A stretch of DNA of 64,000 nucleotides. Source: Apoda limacodes (lineage: Eukaryota; Arthropoda; Insecta; Lepidoptera; Limacodidae). The notes beneath the pieces are model-generated. The model did not search any database and was not told the origin of the DNA. It saw nothing but the letters and a program-made list of their open reading frames with translations. Numbering within the stretch: the first letter of the stretch is position 1; each line of letters opens with the position of its first letter. The position numbers were made by a program, and so were the translations under genes. This document shows positions 10,940-23,580 of the stretch, in pieces. The stretch covers positions 11,440,501-11,504,500 of the forward strand of contig OX291557.1 of assembly GCA_946406115.1 (NCBI GenBank), read 5' to 3'.

Positions 10940-13320
10940 GTAAATAAATTTTACAATAATCCACAATCATTATTTTTATTTTGTTTATTTCAAAATTTAA
11001 ATTTGGAACGTAAAGAATCATGCCAGGATGCTTCAAGTAACATGTCAATACATCGTCAAATTATTAAATACTCTTTCTTGTAATATTTATTTAAGTAAAG
11101 AAAAAAATGTAAAGTCCGCGTTTCTTTTGCAAAAGCGTTTAGTTACCTCAAAATATTATTATTTTAGCAAAAATTTGAGTTCGTCACACATCGCTTTTAA
11201 TTGAAGACCGGATATTTTTTATGAACACATATCTAAAAATAACTAGCGCACAATAAACTTTGTAATTCAATTTTGTTAAATCACAGCATTCTATTTTATA
11301 ACGCATTTTTTTTAAAGTAAAATACCATTTTAATTTGTCATAATAATCTAATTAATCGCTACAACTGAGTAAGATCTAAGAAACCAAAACTGATATATTA
11401 AGTTTATGCCTACGGTTTCATCCGCCCTAAAATCGATTATCATTGTAGGATCTCAACGGCAACTTTCAAGTAGCCTATGTCCTTTACCGGGACTTAAACT
11501 ATCTTCATGCCAAACTTCATCTTAATCGTAACAGCGGTTTAAGCTTAAAGAGATAACAGACAGACAGAGCTACTTATGCATTTACTCGTATAATATTAGT
11601 ATGCGTTCGCGGTATCGCCTTAATAAAGATTGCACTGAGGCTTGTAAATGCAAACTGTTAGGTATCGCTAGTACTCAACGACAAAATGATAGAAAGCGCG
11701 CTTTTTTAGTTTTCAGAATATTAGATCAACCTTAAAAATAATACAATTTAAATAGCAATACTATGCTATAATAATTATTTAATTTGGTGAGCGTGTTCTC
11801 TAAAATTTTAAGACATATATGTTGAGCGAGTTTTGAGATGCTTAATAGAAAACATGTTGCAAAAATAATTATTTTGTTATAAGTGTGTGAGTATTGTTTG
11901 TACGCTCTAGTTAATTTGATGTGCAATCAGTATATTTGATATGAAAATAATATTTTTGTACATTGGACAACTTTTTTGTCGCACATTAGAGAAAAATGTA
12001 TAATAGTATTGATGCATATTTTCGGATTATTTTTAGTACTAGTTTTGTTGCAGATTTGATTTGTTTCAATAATTATTGTGATCAATAATTATTTTGGTGT
12101 AAAAAATATTTAATTGATGTAAATAAATTGGCGGGTGATAAGTTTTTTGATGTAAAATTATATATAAGTCATATAAAACTAGTCATAAGCTATTTTAAGA
12201 ACGTTTTATATAGTGTCTAGATAATATCTTGTATGTAGTTGGCATTTCACGTTGGTATTGTATTTTTAACTTCTCTTGAGGGAAATTATTATAATAGGTC
12301 CGAAAATTAAAATCGCTTTTGCGTTAACTTTACTTTTTGAGACTTGGAGAATAGTTTGCCCATCATTTTTAGGGTGATGTCTGTGTGCGTATTTTGTTGC
12401 CCTTCGATATCTCAAGAACCAATAGAAACAATAGAACCAATTTGTCTCGTGACCATATCCATCAATACGCCAAGTCATGACTTAGATCTGAAAAGAGTGT
12501 GGGTAAAATTGGTCCAGCGGTTTGTTTTTTATCGGTAAAAAACAGATTTTTTTAAAGACGCAATAATAATCTTTATGTATAAATTCTCAAATATAAAAAA
12601 AAATCTCAAGAGAAGTATCTCGTGCGGTACTTGCTACCAAACTAATTTATTAGAATGAATATTAACAGTATTTTAGAAGCTTCATAATATATCTATGTTT
12701 AAAAAATAAGTAAAGATATAAATACGTAAATCAGACACAATTAAAGTTAATGACCTCTTCATTAAAATTGGTACTGCAAATGTACGGACGCTGGATCGAT
12801 CGGCAGTTTGTTCAATAATTAGAGCGCGTCCATAAAGTAATATTCATCTTGGATTAATCCAATGGACACCTCGTCAGTGGCTAGCTTTAGAATTTCATTT
12901 TTGGCTACGTAAGGTAAGACTCATTTTTAGGGATCCATTGCAAACATGGAACCATTATTTTAGTTTCGCTATGTCCGGCCGTCTGTCCGCGACTTAACTT
13001 AGAGACTCTTAGTACTAGAAAGCTGTAATTTGGATATCAATGTTGTTTGAGGTAAAAAAATCTTGAAAAAACTCTACACGTAAAGTGGAATGCTCTTTGT
13101 CTCAACTATCCCATAGTATAGGGGTCGTTGGATAAGTCGTTCAAAAATATTGCAGGTTTGCGGAAAGCATTTTTCGATTCAAGGATCCGTTTGCGAAATA
13201 TTAAAGTGATGATTTTTGTTAGTGTTAAATTGTTGTTCTTAGGTATTAAAAGCTAGGTAAGCTAAGTAGGCTTTAGAAGTAAATGAGTAATAGTAGTATC
13301 CTATAAAATGTACTTGGAGA
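10940..13320. other. AT-rich spacer with SINE-like repeat
   Basis: No gene supported. A SINE-like unit of the same family as 1-425 lies at about 11450-11605 ('caacggcaactttcaagtag', 'cagcggtttaagc', 'agacagacag', 'tataatattagtatg'). Another common repeat piece is near 12915-13010. The remainder is AT-rich with no recognisable content. Confidence 0.45.
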
Positions 13321-13329
13321 AGTAAGTAA

Positions 13330-14300
13330 ATCGAATTTCATACAGTGACACAGTTAAAAATCTTGGAGTCTTAGTAGACAATAATTTGACTTGGATTCCA
13401 CAAGTAAAAAAAATTTTTTTTTTGCCTCACTTTTCTACGACGTCTGTGTAATCTTCTACCGGTTTTCACTAAAATTTTGCTTGCACAATCTTTGCTTCTT
13501 CCTGTCCTCGATTATGCTGACGCTTGCTGTACTAATCTTACAGAGGAGCAACTTGACAAACTTGAGAGGCTTCAAAATCTTTGTATTCGGTTTATATTTG
13601 GACTCCGCAAATATGACCACATTTCTAAATTTCGCACTGAACTCAAGTGGCTCCCAATCCGCTTTCGCCAGAATGCTCATGTTTTAAGTCTTTTATATAA
13701 CGTGCTATTCAATCCATCAACCCTAATCTACCTAAAGGAGCGAATTCAGTTTAGTAGCTCTTCTACTCTAACTCTCCGCGCCTCTACTAGCCTCATATCA
13801 AAAATACCCAGTTGTGTGTGCAATAAAATAATGGAACTCTCTACCTTTATCTATCAGGCGCTCACAATCCGCTGACACTTTTAGAAAACTGGTTAAAATC
13901 CACTATCTTAACTCCAATTTATAAATTCTGTCTAGCTATTAATTCTTTAGTTCAATTTGAATATCCTTACAATAATGTAAAATAGGTATGTATTTATGTA
14001 TATATGTATATAAATTTATTTATATACACGTATATATAAGTATGTTTATGTAACTATATGAATGTTTATGTATTTTTTTTTATACAATTATATAAGTATT
14101 TGGTATTATTTTCTCTTTGTAACTTTTCTCCTCCTGTGACACCTACTTATCTTGGTTCTATTTCTATTACTTGTAACTTAAGGTTGCCTGTAAAAGATTG
14201 CTTTAAAGAGATAAGACCGCCTAGTTGTACTGTAATATATAAGATTGTGTGAATGTTTAGTTTAAAATTATTTGGTGTACATAAAAGTATATTCTATTCT
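13330..14300 (+). pseudogene. LINE reverse transcriptase C-terminus and 3' UTR
   Basis: From about 13340 a frame reads 'SDTVKNLGVLVDNNLTW', the block typical of the region after the RT palm in Jockey/CR1-type LINEs. After a frameshift near the poly-A at 13410 it continues as 'LLAQSLLLPVLDYADACCTN' and 'KLERLQNLCIRFIFGLRKYDHIS' (13477-13875), then ends near 13920 after a further shift. The catalytic palm is missing, so this is a 5'-truncated, frameshifted copy. About 370 bp of AT-rich sequence follow as probable 3' UTR; CR1-like versus Jockey-like assignment is uncertain. Confidence 0.75.
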
Positions 14301-14949
14301 AAAAAACAATACTTGTACAAATTCCATTTAAAATAACTTAAATGAAGTTGTTACTTATGTTAAACAGGAAGTAAGGTGCCTGCGGGTAATAAAGACCTAT
14401 GTAACATAAAATTCATTTGTTTCATCAACTATTTAGTAGGTTTTTCCAAAGCTTCGAAACATTTAATGTATTGTTATGATGGAACCACAGGTTCTCGGAA
14501 GAAAAATATATTTTTAACTTGTTTTTTTAAAAATTCTGTATGAATTTAAAGAAATTGAGTTAGGTGCGGGAAATATTTCCTAAAGCATATGTTTCAATAA
14601 ATAACAAAATTGCTTAGTTAAATTCTATTTGATCCTTTGATGACTTGTGAAATTACTATTTGTTATATAAAGTGAATGAAACTGGCGCTCTAAAAGTTAC
14701 ATATAAATGTGCTTTAGTATAGAAATCAATAATCTTCTAAGTGATGTAATAATTTCAATGCTTCACGTACATAGCTTTATTACCTTCACTAAACAAAATC
14801 TTTTTTTTTGAAAATCTATGATTATATTTTGATTCCTCTTTCTCGTTTCTTAGACTAAATAACATTTTATAACTGTTTCCCATATTGTAAATTTTGTTGC
14901 AATTTTCTTATTTTAGAGTAAGTTTTAAGTTTATGATTCGTTTAAAATT

Positions 14950-15375
14950 ATACAAAAAAATGGCCAAGTGCGAGACGGACTCGCGCATGAAAGGTTCCGT
15001 ACCATTATCTATAAAAACGGCAAACAAAATTACGTTTGTTGTATCGGAGCCCCCCTTAAATATTTCTTTTATTTTAATTTAATTATTTATTTTTAAAGTG
15101 ATTATAAAACTAAATATTCTGTGAATATTTTAAGCGTCTACCTGTTGCCGTTATCAATATTGAGCAAAATCGAGCAAAAAAATCACGTTTGTTGTATGGG
15201 AGCAGCCTTCAATATTTGTTTTATTCTGTTTTTTAGTATTTGTTGTTATAGCGGCAACAGAAATACATATGAGAAAATTTTCAACTGTCTAACTATTACC
15301 GTTCACGAGATACAGCCTGGTGACAGACGGACGGACAGACGGACGCTAATTACCCTTCGGGTACGGAATCCTAAT
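14950..15375 (+). repeat. Lepidopteran 'gccaagtgcgag' interspersed repeat
   Basis: Begins 'tggccaagtgcgagacggac' and ends near 'ttacccttcgggtacggaat', with 'gttccgtaccattatctata', 'gggagcagccttcaatattt' and 'gacagacggacggacagacg' in order between. The same family recurs in this window at about 19990-20090, 20245-20820 (reverse), 22880-23575, 49310-49510, 54890-55260, 55930-56460 and 61685-61760. It is non-coding; class unknown to me. Confidence 0.7.
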
Positions 15376-15779
15376 ATAATCATAACATTATTAATAACAT
15401 AATTTACGGGGATTGAACAAAATCGATCTACAAGTTTATTAAATATACACAATATCTCATTCTACGAAAGACTAACTTAATGCATACGGCCGGTTTTTAA
15501 GTTCATCTGATTTGTATAATAAGATTTTTTTAGGTAACAATAAACGAGCTCGTGTAAGGTAATCAGCCGTCCACAGAGTGTTGGAAATTACATACTGTTA
15601 ATGCGGCAAATAAAACCCCCATGAACATTGACAACAACATACACATAGTGAACCGTTTCTATTCCTTCAACATTGCCTGAATTGTAACATCTGTGTTTTA
15701 AAAGGCAGTAAGTACTACGTGACAGAAAACTTAAGTTAAAACAAGGATGATGCGTACATGTTAACTCATTGAGATTTTC
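15376..15779. other. Spacer, no gene seen
   Basis: AT-rich sequence without a supported coding region or repeat that I can name. Confidence 0.3.
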
Positions 15780-16045
15780 ATCGAAATACGGTAAATAAAT
15801 TAATAGTTTATTATTGTAATCAAAAAATGCTTTGTCTCAGGGTCTCAAGCACTATCATGGTTATGCTTTAGCAAAGTTGTAAACTAACAGCACTTAGAAC
15901 TTTGAAGATTTCTTTGCCAAAACTTAAAAAAAAATAAAAATTATTAAATACATACAGACATAAGTGATTAAATTTTAGTCGGATCCGGAGAAACCTTGAC
16001 CAAAATAATTTAATTTAGGTAGTATAGCCTCTTAAGGTTAAGTAA
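15780..16045. repeat. Interspersed repeat, second copy at 42310-42600
   Basis: Shares ordered blocks with 42310-42600 on the same strand: 'aaataaattaatagttt', 'tatgctttagcaaa.ttgtaaact', 'gatttctttgccaaaact', 'gaattttagtcg' and 'tttaggtag'. The two copies are clearly diverged. No coding potential. Confidence 0.65.
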
Positions 16046-16399
16046 AGATAAAACTGATCTAGCAGATAAATGAGGAGATACTTTAAAGGTAGTACAAGTC
16101 ACTCTGAAGTAGTGGCGACTTTTGTAACTTTCTGTTATTTTCGTAAGTCTGCTAAAGGATGGTACAAAAGTAAACCAAATTAAACGGTTAATAACCCTAT
16201 ATATACCAGTTTGTGCAATGGGTACTACTCGATCGGTACGTCAGGTTGTGTTTTAGAACTTCAAGACGAAGCATATTTATATCAACTATGATTCCTCGTT
16301 GATCAGTTTGTCCCGGCGCTTTAGGGGCAATACTCCGAGTACGAGATACAACTGACGTAGAGAGATAAAGAAGGAAAATAGTAATGTAGTGCACCTCCT

Positions 16400-16510
16400 A
16401 CTAGGTTAACAGAACCTGCTTAGAGCCGCAGAAAGCCGCTGGATGCAGGTAGCGCAAGACCAGACATTGCGGAAACATAATATGAAGGCCTACGTTCAAT
16501 ATACAGTAAT
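16400..16510 (+). mobile_element. RTE-type LINE 3' end fragment
   Basis: The blocks 'agagccgcagaaagccgctg', 'gatgcaggtagcgcaagacc' and 'gaaggcctacgttcaatata' match the pattern at the 3' end of lepidopteran RTE-clade LINEs. A reverse copy of the same region is at about 47255-47400. Confidence 0.5.
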
Positions 16511-17009
16511 GAAAAAAGGAAAAACCATTGAATCATCTATATAAATGCCCTCATGTCATTTACGGCTATTTTTCCCATTTATGCAGAGTTGTTATTGTTT
16601 CTTCACCCAATCTTGACCTACCTACTTCTTTTAGTTTCTCAGGAACTGGAAATGGGAATATATTATTTTGTCCCAGGTCTTTTATTTTACCACTTTTTAC
16701 TTAAAAATAACTTTAAATGACGTATTAAACCCATATAAAGCCACCAGTGTTATTGTAATAGGCTTAACCCCTGTCACGCGGGATTAAAGTGGTTGGTGAA
16801 AAGAGGCAGTCCACCACATTATGATGTGGGTGTGAATTCATATCCCCTTCTGGGGATATACATACAACAGTGAAGATATACATGCATATATACATAGGCA
16901 CAGTTGTAACAAGTATGACTTAGTAAAAATCATCATAATATCAGTTTTTTTGTAGTCAACTGATAGACCAAAGGTTCTTCCGTTGCTCGCCGCTTCTTCC
17001 GCATCTAGC

Positions 17010-17140
17010 CACTATCAGCAGAATCAGCAAGCTGAAGTGGCATTGGGCTGGTTACGTCTGTTGCAGGACCAATCGATGGCGAGCAGACGTGTTCTGGAGT
17101 GGAGACCGCATATCTACCGGTAAGCTGGATGCAAAAGGCT
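17010..17140 (+). pseudogene. RTE-type LINE ORF remnant
   Basis: Reads 'ISKLKWHWAGYV' followed in a shifted frame by 'RRVLEWRP', the short conserved block near the C-terminus of RTE-clade LINE polyproteins. Only about 40 codons remain and the frame is broken. Confidence 0.5.
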
Positions 17141-18540
17141 AACAGTAATATTAGTTTGTGATCACACTTAAACCAAAACACATAATTTAGTCTAGATTTT
17201 TTAAATTAACTCTATTTAACAACTAAAAAACCACAAAAAACAGTGTTGCGCCAAAATTGTAACCTCACATAACAGAATTTAGAGCGTGCGTAGACGCAAC
17301 TACCGAAGCGCTAAGAATAAGCCATTCCGCTAGATTGTCATTATTCAAATCTTCGCTGTGCCACTTGCCCGGTTGTTCCGGCTGCTGCTTTTCGACCTAT
17401 TTGTTGACAGTCTGAAATTAAAATTAATCCGGTACGAATAAGAGGCGGTCGTCCGTGGTCGACGTTCGTGTGAACGGACCGTTATCTAAACAGTTTTCGC
17501 GGTCGATGTGAAAATTTGAGGACTCATTTAAAGTACTTAAGTACTGACACAGTAGCATAACTGACTTAATGTACATATTTTTCGCAGTCGGTTTGTGTTT
17601 CAAAACCAGAATGAAATCGCTTACTCTCTCTCTAAAACTGCAATTATGTATCCAAGTTAGTAAAGTTTGTAGTTTTAGGGCTTAAGCAAGGTATGTAGAT
17701 TATAAGATTGTGCAATTATTATCCTACTAATATTATAAATGTGAAAGTTTGTATGTCTGGATGGATGATTGTTACTCAATCACGCTTCAACCACTGAACG
17801 GATCGGGATAAAACTTGGCATAATATAAAGTGAAGGAATACCTTTGTTTGTTGTATGTTAGATAAGGTTTTATTCCTTTTTACACCCAAAGTTACTGTTG
17901 TAAATAAAGGAAGTATCCCATTACATAGATGTGTGTGCAAAAGAGGTCAAATACCAGAGAGTAAAAATGTAATAGCAAACTAATTTAAGTTTTATTAAAT
18001 TTAAGATATATAAAATCTCTGAAAAACTCCTAAATCAGACTACTTTAGACTTAAAAATATGTTGTCTGCTTTAGGGGCTATTTTTTTATGTTTTTTTAAA
18101 GTTGGAATAAATGTTTGATACAATTATTTTTTTTATTTGGTGTTTTCTTACAAAGAGCAATATGTCGAAAATAGCTTTATCATTTATTTAGTTTATTCTT
18201 GTAACAAAATAACGTTTGTATCTTGATTCTTATATCAAAAACAATTTACAATAAAACTGCACTTGCTTGCACCTGGGGCCAAAACACATGCTAGTAGGTA
18301 CAGTTTCAACAACACTAGTTAATGGCAATATAGTACGGTTAGCGACCATCCGAGAACTTTAGCGTCATGATTGAGTAACGGGTGGCGTTATTATGTAGCT
18401 CGTGCCATTAGAAGGAGTATTCAACTCGATCGTGATTTTTTGAGAGGATTTTAGCATTTGACGTAGGTGACATGTAGGTACATTGCTGGTTCGAAATAAT
18501 ATTTTCGTGGTTGCGTAATATTTTTATTAAATTGAACGGG
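17141..18540. other. Spacer with a GC-richer patch and a reverse SINE-like unit
   Basis: No gene supported. 17270-17520 is richer in GC and CpG than its surroundings (for example 'cggtcgtccgtggtcgacgt') and does not match the repeats seen elsewhere here. At about 17720-17900 'atcctactaatattataaat' starts a reverse copy of the SINE-like 3' end. The rest is AT-rich and unassigned. Confidence 0.4.
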
Positions 18541-18960
18541 TCTTAACGTTTTGTTTTGTTTCAGATATCACAGAAACTGTAACATATCGTGGTAAGACCC
18601 GTTTAGTTCAAAATAAAAAGTTGTTGTTTGGTTCTTTAGTAGGCATGTATGTACATTTAACATATTTCCGTAACACGATACGTTTTGTTTTGTTTCCGAT
18701 ATCACAAAAACCGAAAAGTATCGTAGTAGGGCCCGTTTAATTCAAAATAAAAAGTTGTTTTTTGGTTCTTTATTAGTGATGCATGTACATTGAACATGTT
18801 TTCTTAACATGATACGTTTTGTTTTGTTTCCGATATCACAAAAACCGTAATGTATCGTAGTAAGACCCGTTTAGTTCAAAATAAAAAGTTGTTTTTTGGT
18901 TCTTTAGTAGGGATGTATGTATATTGAACATATTTTCTCATTATAGAGGTCTGCTGCAGA
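18541..18960. repeat. 134-bp minisatellite, three copies
   Basis: The motif 'gttttgttttgttt' recurs at 18548, 18682 and 18816, a constant 134-bp spacing, each followed by '(c/a)gatatcaca(a/g)aaac', then 'aagacccgttta', 'ttcaaaataaaaagttgtt' and 'ggttcttta'. Within the first unit 'aacgggtctta' and 'taagacccgtt' form an inverted repeat. Copies differ by scattered substitutions. Confidence 0.85.
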
Positions 18961-19224
18961 AAAGAAAAGTGTGATCTCTATAAGGAAGTTTCTATAAAAG
19001 TTTGATCTCTATCGGGAAGTTTCTAAAAGGAAAGTTTTATAGGAACATGCCGCAATGGTAGCGAGCAGGGAGTGATCTTCTTCAGTAGAAACTAAACTTA
19101 ACTCTGATTACCACAATAAGACTTGCGGAAGTCCTCAAATCCATCAACAGCAGCGATTTGCGGCGCGTTGGCAGAATTAAGATATACTGGTTGATACAAA
19201 AACTAATAAAACTCACATTATCAA

Positions 19225-19565
19225 ACGCGCTTTGTTAACCGACTTCAAAAAAAGCAGGAGGTTCTCAATTCGTTGGAGACTTTTTTTGTATGGATGTTAC
19301 CCGATTTCTAAAACTTTTGGAGAAAAAAAAATATTAATGTTAAGTTGAAACTGGTGAAACGACTTTTATGTTGATGATTGTATGAAACGAGTATGGATGT
19401 TTTTAGTGTACAAGAAAAAAAAGCAATTCGTCACTAAAAGATTTTAAAGACTTTAAAGAATTTCAAACTGTAATTCAGATCAGATTTTTGGAAATTAGTA
19501 ACTATTTTTACCTTTTTAGTGCAACTTTTTGAAGCCGGTTGTTTTTTTTTGTTAAAAAGTTTTTT
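19225..19565. repeat. Repeat with 'aaccgacttc' / 'gaagccggttg' inverted ends
   Basis: Starts 'gttaaccgacttcaaaaaaa' and ends 'ttgaagccggttgttttttt', so the ends are inverted relative to each other. Internal blocks ('aaacttttggagaaaaaaaa', 'gatcagatttttggaaatta') recur at 45700-46140. Probably a MITE-like family; class not determined. Confidence 0.55.
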
Positions 19566-19984
19566 TTAATGATTGTTTTCTTTTTATCGGAAAAATAGGG
19601 AAAAGTAACATAATCTCACAGTTTTTTTTTTCAGCAACAAATTTAACACAGCATAGTTTTTGACTTTTGGCCAAAAATTAATACACATAGTAAATATCTT
19701 CTCCCCTAACTTTTTTCCGATCTCTGCAATTTGCGAGCCCAAATATCTGAAATAATTCGAACTAATATGTATATATTTTTTATGTTTATATTTTATAACA
19801 AATGTAAAGTTAAGTTTTCAGTCTTTAGATTGTTAAAAAAACCTTCAAAATCTTACGTAGTACGAAATCTTAAAAGAATTGAAAACTAATTGAAAGTAAT
19901 TAACAAATTAACAATCACACTTTTCATTTATATGACATTTCCAGGGTTCACCTATATCTTTCAATGCTAATAGAAATAGAAAAA

Positions 19985-21000
19985 CAAAAAAAAACGGGCC
20001 AAGTGACAATTTGGACTAGCGCACTGAGGGTTCCGCTTTCGTACTACCACATAATGCACGAGCCCGACTCGCACTTGACTGGTTTTTATTATTTGTTGTT
20101 TTACTATAGAGATATACATAGAGCTTCCACTGTAATCGTCTTAAGTTAAAACATTTCATATGTTACTGTTCTTACGGTGAAACAATAATAACAGTAAATA
20201 TATATATATATATGTTGCTTGTATGAAGACATCTTTACTCATTGTTAGGGTTCCGTAGCCAAATGGCCAAAAACGGAACCCTTATGGATTCGTCATGTCT
20301 GTCTGTCTGTCTGTGCGTATGTCATAGCCTTTTTTTCCGAAACTATAAGAATTATACTGTTGAAACTTGGTAAGTAGATGTATTCTGTGAACCGCATTCA
20401 TATTTTTACACAAAAAAAGAAAAAAAACAATAAATTTTAGGAATTCCCAATACTTACAACTGAAACTCAAATTTTTTTTTCATCAAATGGGGTATCTATG
20501 GATAGTTATTCAAATGATATTGAGGTTTCTAATGTCATTGTTTTCTAAATTGAATAGTTTGCGCGAGAGACACTGACACTCCCCCCCCAGTAACTTCTAA
20601 AATAAGAGAATGATAAAACTAAAAAAATATATTACGACGCAAACTTCCACTTCTAGTAAGTAGTTTTGTTTTAATACGTCATAAATCGTTAACCGCAATT
20701 TACCTTTCATTCAGTCAACTCAAACATAAAAATAAAAAATAAAACATTTAATTTTTATAGATAATGGTACAGAACCGTTCGTGCGCGAGTCCGACTCGCA
20801 CTTGGCCGATTTTTTTATTATATTTTAGGAAATCCGCCATAATAACACATATTCTGAGAAAGCTTAAGGCTTCTACCTACTTCGGTCTAAAATATTGAGC
20901 CTAGAAAACATCTAAAAGACTGACAGACAGACAATGTAGGCTTAGTCATAGGGTCCGTTGGTACCCTTTGGGCACGGAACTCTAAAAACATCTTGCGTAG
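19985..21000. repeat. Cluster of 'agggttccgta / gccaagtgcgag' repeats
   Basis: A near-complete copy runs on the minus strand from 'agggttccgtagccaaatgg' (20248) to 'gagtccgactcgcacttggc' (about 20790-20810). A partial plus-strand head is at 19990-20090, and a plus-strand 3' end ('gtaccctttgggcacggaac') at about 20890-20990. A short (TA)n run lies near 20199-20213. No genes. Confidence 0.65.
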
Positions 21001-21179
21001 CTTTTAGCGCGTGACAAATAAGCGGGCGGACTGATGCTCGTTCATGGTTCAATGATGTTTAGTCGTCGAGAGGTCAACAGAGCGCTTCGAGACAAGCGCT
21101 GATAATCGGTTGTGAGTTTCCAATTTTTTCTTATTCCCTTTTATAATGTTCCGTCCAAAAAAAGGAGGAACGTCTATCG

Positions 21180-21760
21180 GAAATGTTGTCGAGTAGCGGC
21201 CACGATCTGGAATACACAGGGTGAGACGGCCTAGCCAACCAAATGGACCTGAATCCTAATTGTCTAACTGGATATGAGACATGGTTTAAACTCTATTACT
21301 ATTGGAGTAAGACTATAAGAGCTCATGGCCCAGCGACACTTGTCTATCAGACGCGATATGCGAAGTTAAGCACCGTCAGGCGTTGTCGCTACTTGGGATG
21401 GATGACCGCCTAGTGGTACATATTTTTTGAGCTCGCTCGTGTTTCGGAAATGTAAAATTCCAGGCATGTAAAACCGTTAGTCTTGGCTGGTTTTCATATG
21501 ACAGTAGTCGTTAAGCCAAGTTAGAGGCATAATGGGTGGCTTAAAAACCAACAGTCGAGTGGCTACTAGCTCGACAACGTTTGCCAACCCGCACTAGGTC
21601 AGCGTGGTCACTATGGCCTAAGCCTCCTTCTTCAAGGAGTTGCCTGTGCCCCAGCTAGAGGCATAACACGGCTAAGGCGAAGACAATAGGGTTGCTGGTT
21701 AGAGCCGCAGGAAGCTACTGGATATCTGTTGTGAAAACATAGTTAGGACTTTAACAGTAT
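21180..21760 (+). repeat. 5S-rRNA-like remnant followed by RTE-type 3' sequence
   Basis: About 21352-21412 resembles the middle and 3' part of 5S rRNA: 'gcgaagttaagcaccgtcag', then 'gctacttgggatggatgacc' and 'gcctagtgg'. The spacing is near that of 5S, but the 5' third and the closing stem are not recognisable, so it is not a functional 5S gene; a 5S-derived SINE or a pseudogene fits. From about 21585 'ccaacccgcactaggtcagc' and 'gtggtcactatggcctaagc' match lepidopteran RTE-type LINE 3' regions. Confidence 0.5.
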
Positions 21761-22545
21761 GGAGTTCTACCACCTGTTTTTTTTCAACTTTCATAGTAAG
21801 AGGGAAGATTTCTGAGAAAGTTTTGTTGTAGCCTCGATTTCATTTTTGAAGTCCTATCCAAATATACCCCCCACGATGGGGTCCGCAAAAGATATCATCC
21901 CTGGATGATTCTATGTATATATCCGTAATTTTTTTTTCTCCATTTTTATAACAAATCCAAGGACATTTTCTGTAAAACTACATAATATTCGAATTGACGA
22001 CTGTAATATACGAACGAACGGAGAGGCATCACAAAACTATGAGGGTACCGTTTTTGCCATTTGGTTTCGGAACCCTAAAACATCAACCTAATTTTTGTTA
22101 ATTAATAGGGCTCCGTAACCATAGGGTGCCAACGGAGCCTTAGCTATCTGTCTGTTTGCCGTCTTTTGGACCGTAGTAGATAAACAAGGTTCTGCGTATT
22201 ATTCCTTATTTTGCAAGATGAGACCTTTATTTACCTCAGGGATGGTAAGTTAAACAGAACTTGCACTGTAATTCGGATAATTAACGCCAAAATATCTACC
22301 ATTTTGGCGTTAATTATCCTATAACACCTTCCTACTATTATCTTCCGGTAGACTAAGGCTCCGTAGATGTAAGAGAGTGGTTTCGTCTCGGACGGGTTTT
22401 TCTTTTTTAGCTAATGAGAACCCTTCTCTCATGGCAACCTTTAAAATAATATAAATTCAGCGCTAAGAGATTAATGAAAAGTATGATGTAAAATGTAATG
22501 GAGTTTCCTCGTATCGCGATACAATAATTATTTTCCAATACTTGA
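21761..22545. other. Spacer with a 19-bp perfect hairpin
   Basis: No gene supported. A perfect inverted repeat lies at 22275-22293 and 22301-22319 (ggataattaacgccaaaat and its complement) with a 7-base loop. Remnants of the 'agggttccgta' repeat are visible at about 22030-22140. Confidence 0.5.
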
Positions 22546-22879
22546 TTGTTAAATTTTATTTTTCTATATTACCATAACAACACCCACCCGAACATTCTGT
22601 CAGATTTTTTCTCTGTCTCAAAACTGACAGTCTTTTCAAAACTGTTCTCTTACAGTTCTCTTTCAGCATTTTCAGTATTTGACCTCTTTATTAAAATTTT
22701 GAGTTTTGTTGTTGCCTTGCGTCGACTAGGGATCGGCTGTTGTGGCGGAGAATCGGACGACGGTTATGTATTAATTCACAATTTCAATTACACGAATTTG
22801 GAATGTCGTATCCAAAGTAAAATATCCTACAACTACAACACAGAAAATGTGTTATTATGGCAGATTTACTTACAAATAC

Positions 22880-23580
22880 TTGATAAAAAAACCGGTCAAG
22901 TGCGAGTCTGGCTCGCGCACCGAGGGTCCCGCGCAAACTTATTATATGTAGATAGTTCTTCCATCATGAGATCAACTCCCATAGGTTTAAGAGAATACGA
23001 TTCGCAGCGCCTCGGAGTGTGCTCACGAAATTTTGAAGACATGTATTAGGAATATTTTGCTTTTTGCTAAATTTTATGAGTCAACGGGAAGTACCCATAG
23101 GTTTTGCTTTATTTGTGTTCCAATATATGACAAAAATACTCGTACTTTGAGCATATTTTTTTATTACATTGACTTAGAAGGTTGATTTTTTTCAACTTTG
23201 AGTGACCGTAGACTTTAATACCTATTTGATTTTAATTTTAACTTCATACCTGGTCTTGACATAAAGACAGACTAACAAACTTGTGTTATAACTACAAATT
23301 AACGAATTTCGGATTTGCCCCCTAGATTCTAGAACAATGGAAAGTACCCTATAGGTTTTGATTGATTTGTGAATGCCAAAATATGCGACAAAAATGACCG
23401 TATTTTGGCCATATTTTTTTTATTGCGTTGACTTAGAAGCTTGATTTGTTTACACCTAGGGACCGTAGACCTTAATATTTGATATTAATATTGACAGACA
23501 GACAGACAGACAACAATTGATCCTATAAAGGTTCGTTGTTCCCGAACTCCCGAACCCTAATAAAACCCGGCTAAGTACGC
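22880..23580 (+). repeat. Lepidopteran 'caagtgcgagtctggctcgc' repeat, internally duplicated
   Basis: Starts 'accggtcaagtgcgagtctg' (about 22891). It contains two successive versions of a block with 'gtaccc.ataggttttg', 'atatttttttatt.c.ttgacttagaag' and 'gaccgtagac.ttaata' (about 23090-23225 and 23340-23480), and ends in a short GACA run near 23505. The apparent 167-codon frame at 22546-23049 runs into this repeat and is not a gene. Confidence 0.6.

Noticed and set aside
18541..18960. 134-bp repeats as a CRISPR or regulatory array
   Set aside because: Whole units are repeated without spacers; an ordinary minisatellite.
22546..23049. 167-codon open frame
   Set aside because: Its second half is the 'gtcaagtgcgagtctggctc' interspersed repeat and the first half shows no domain or coding bias; a chance frame.
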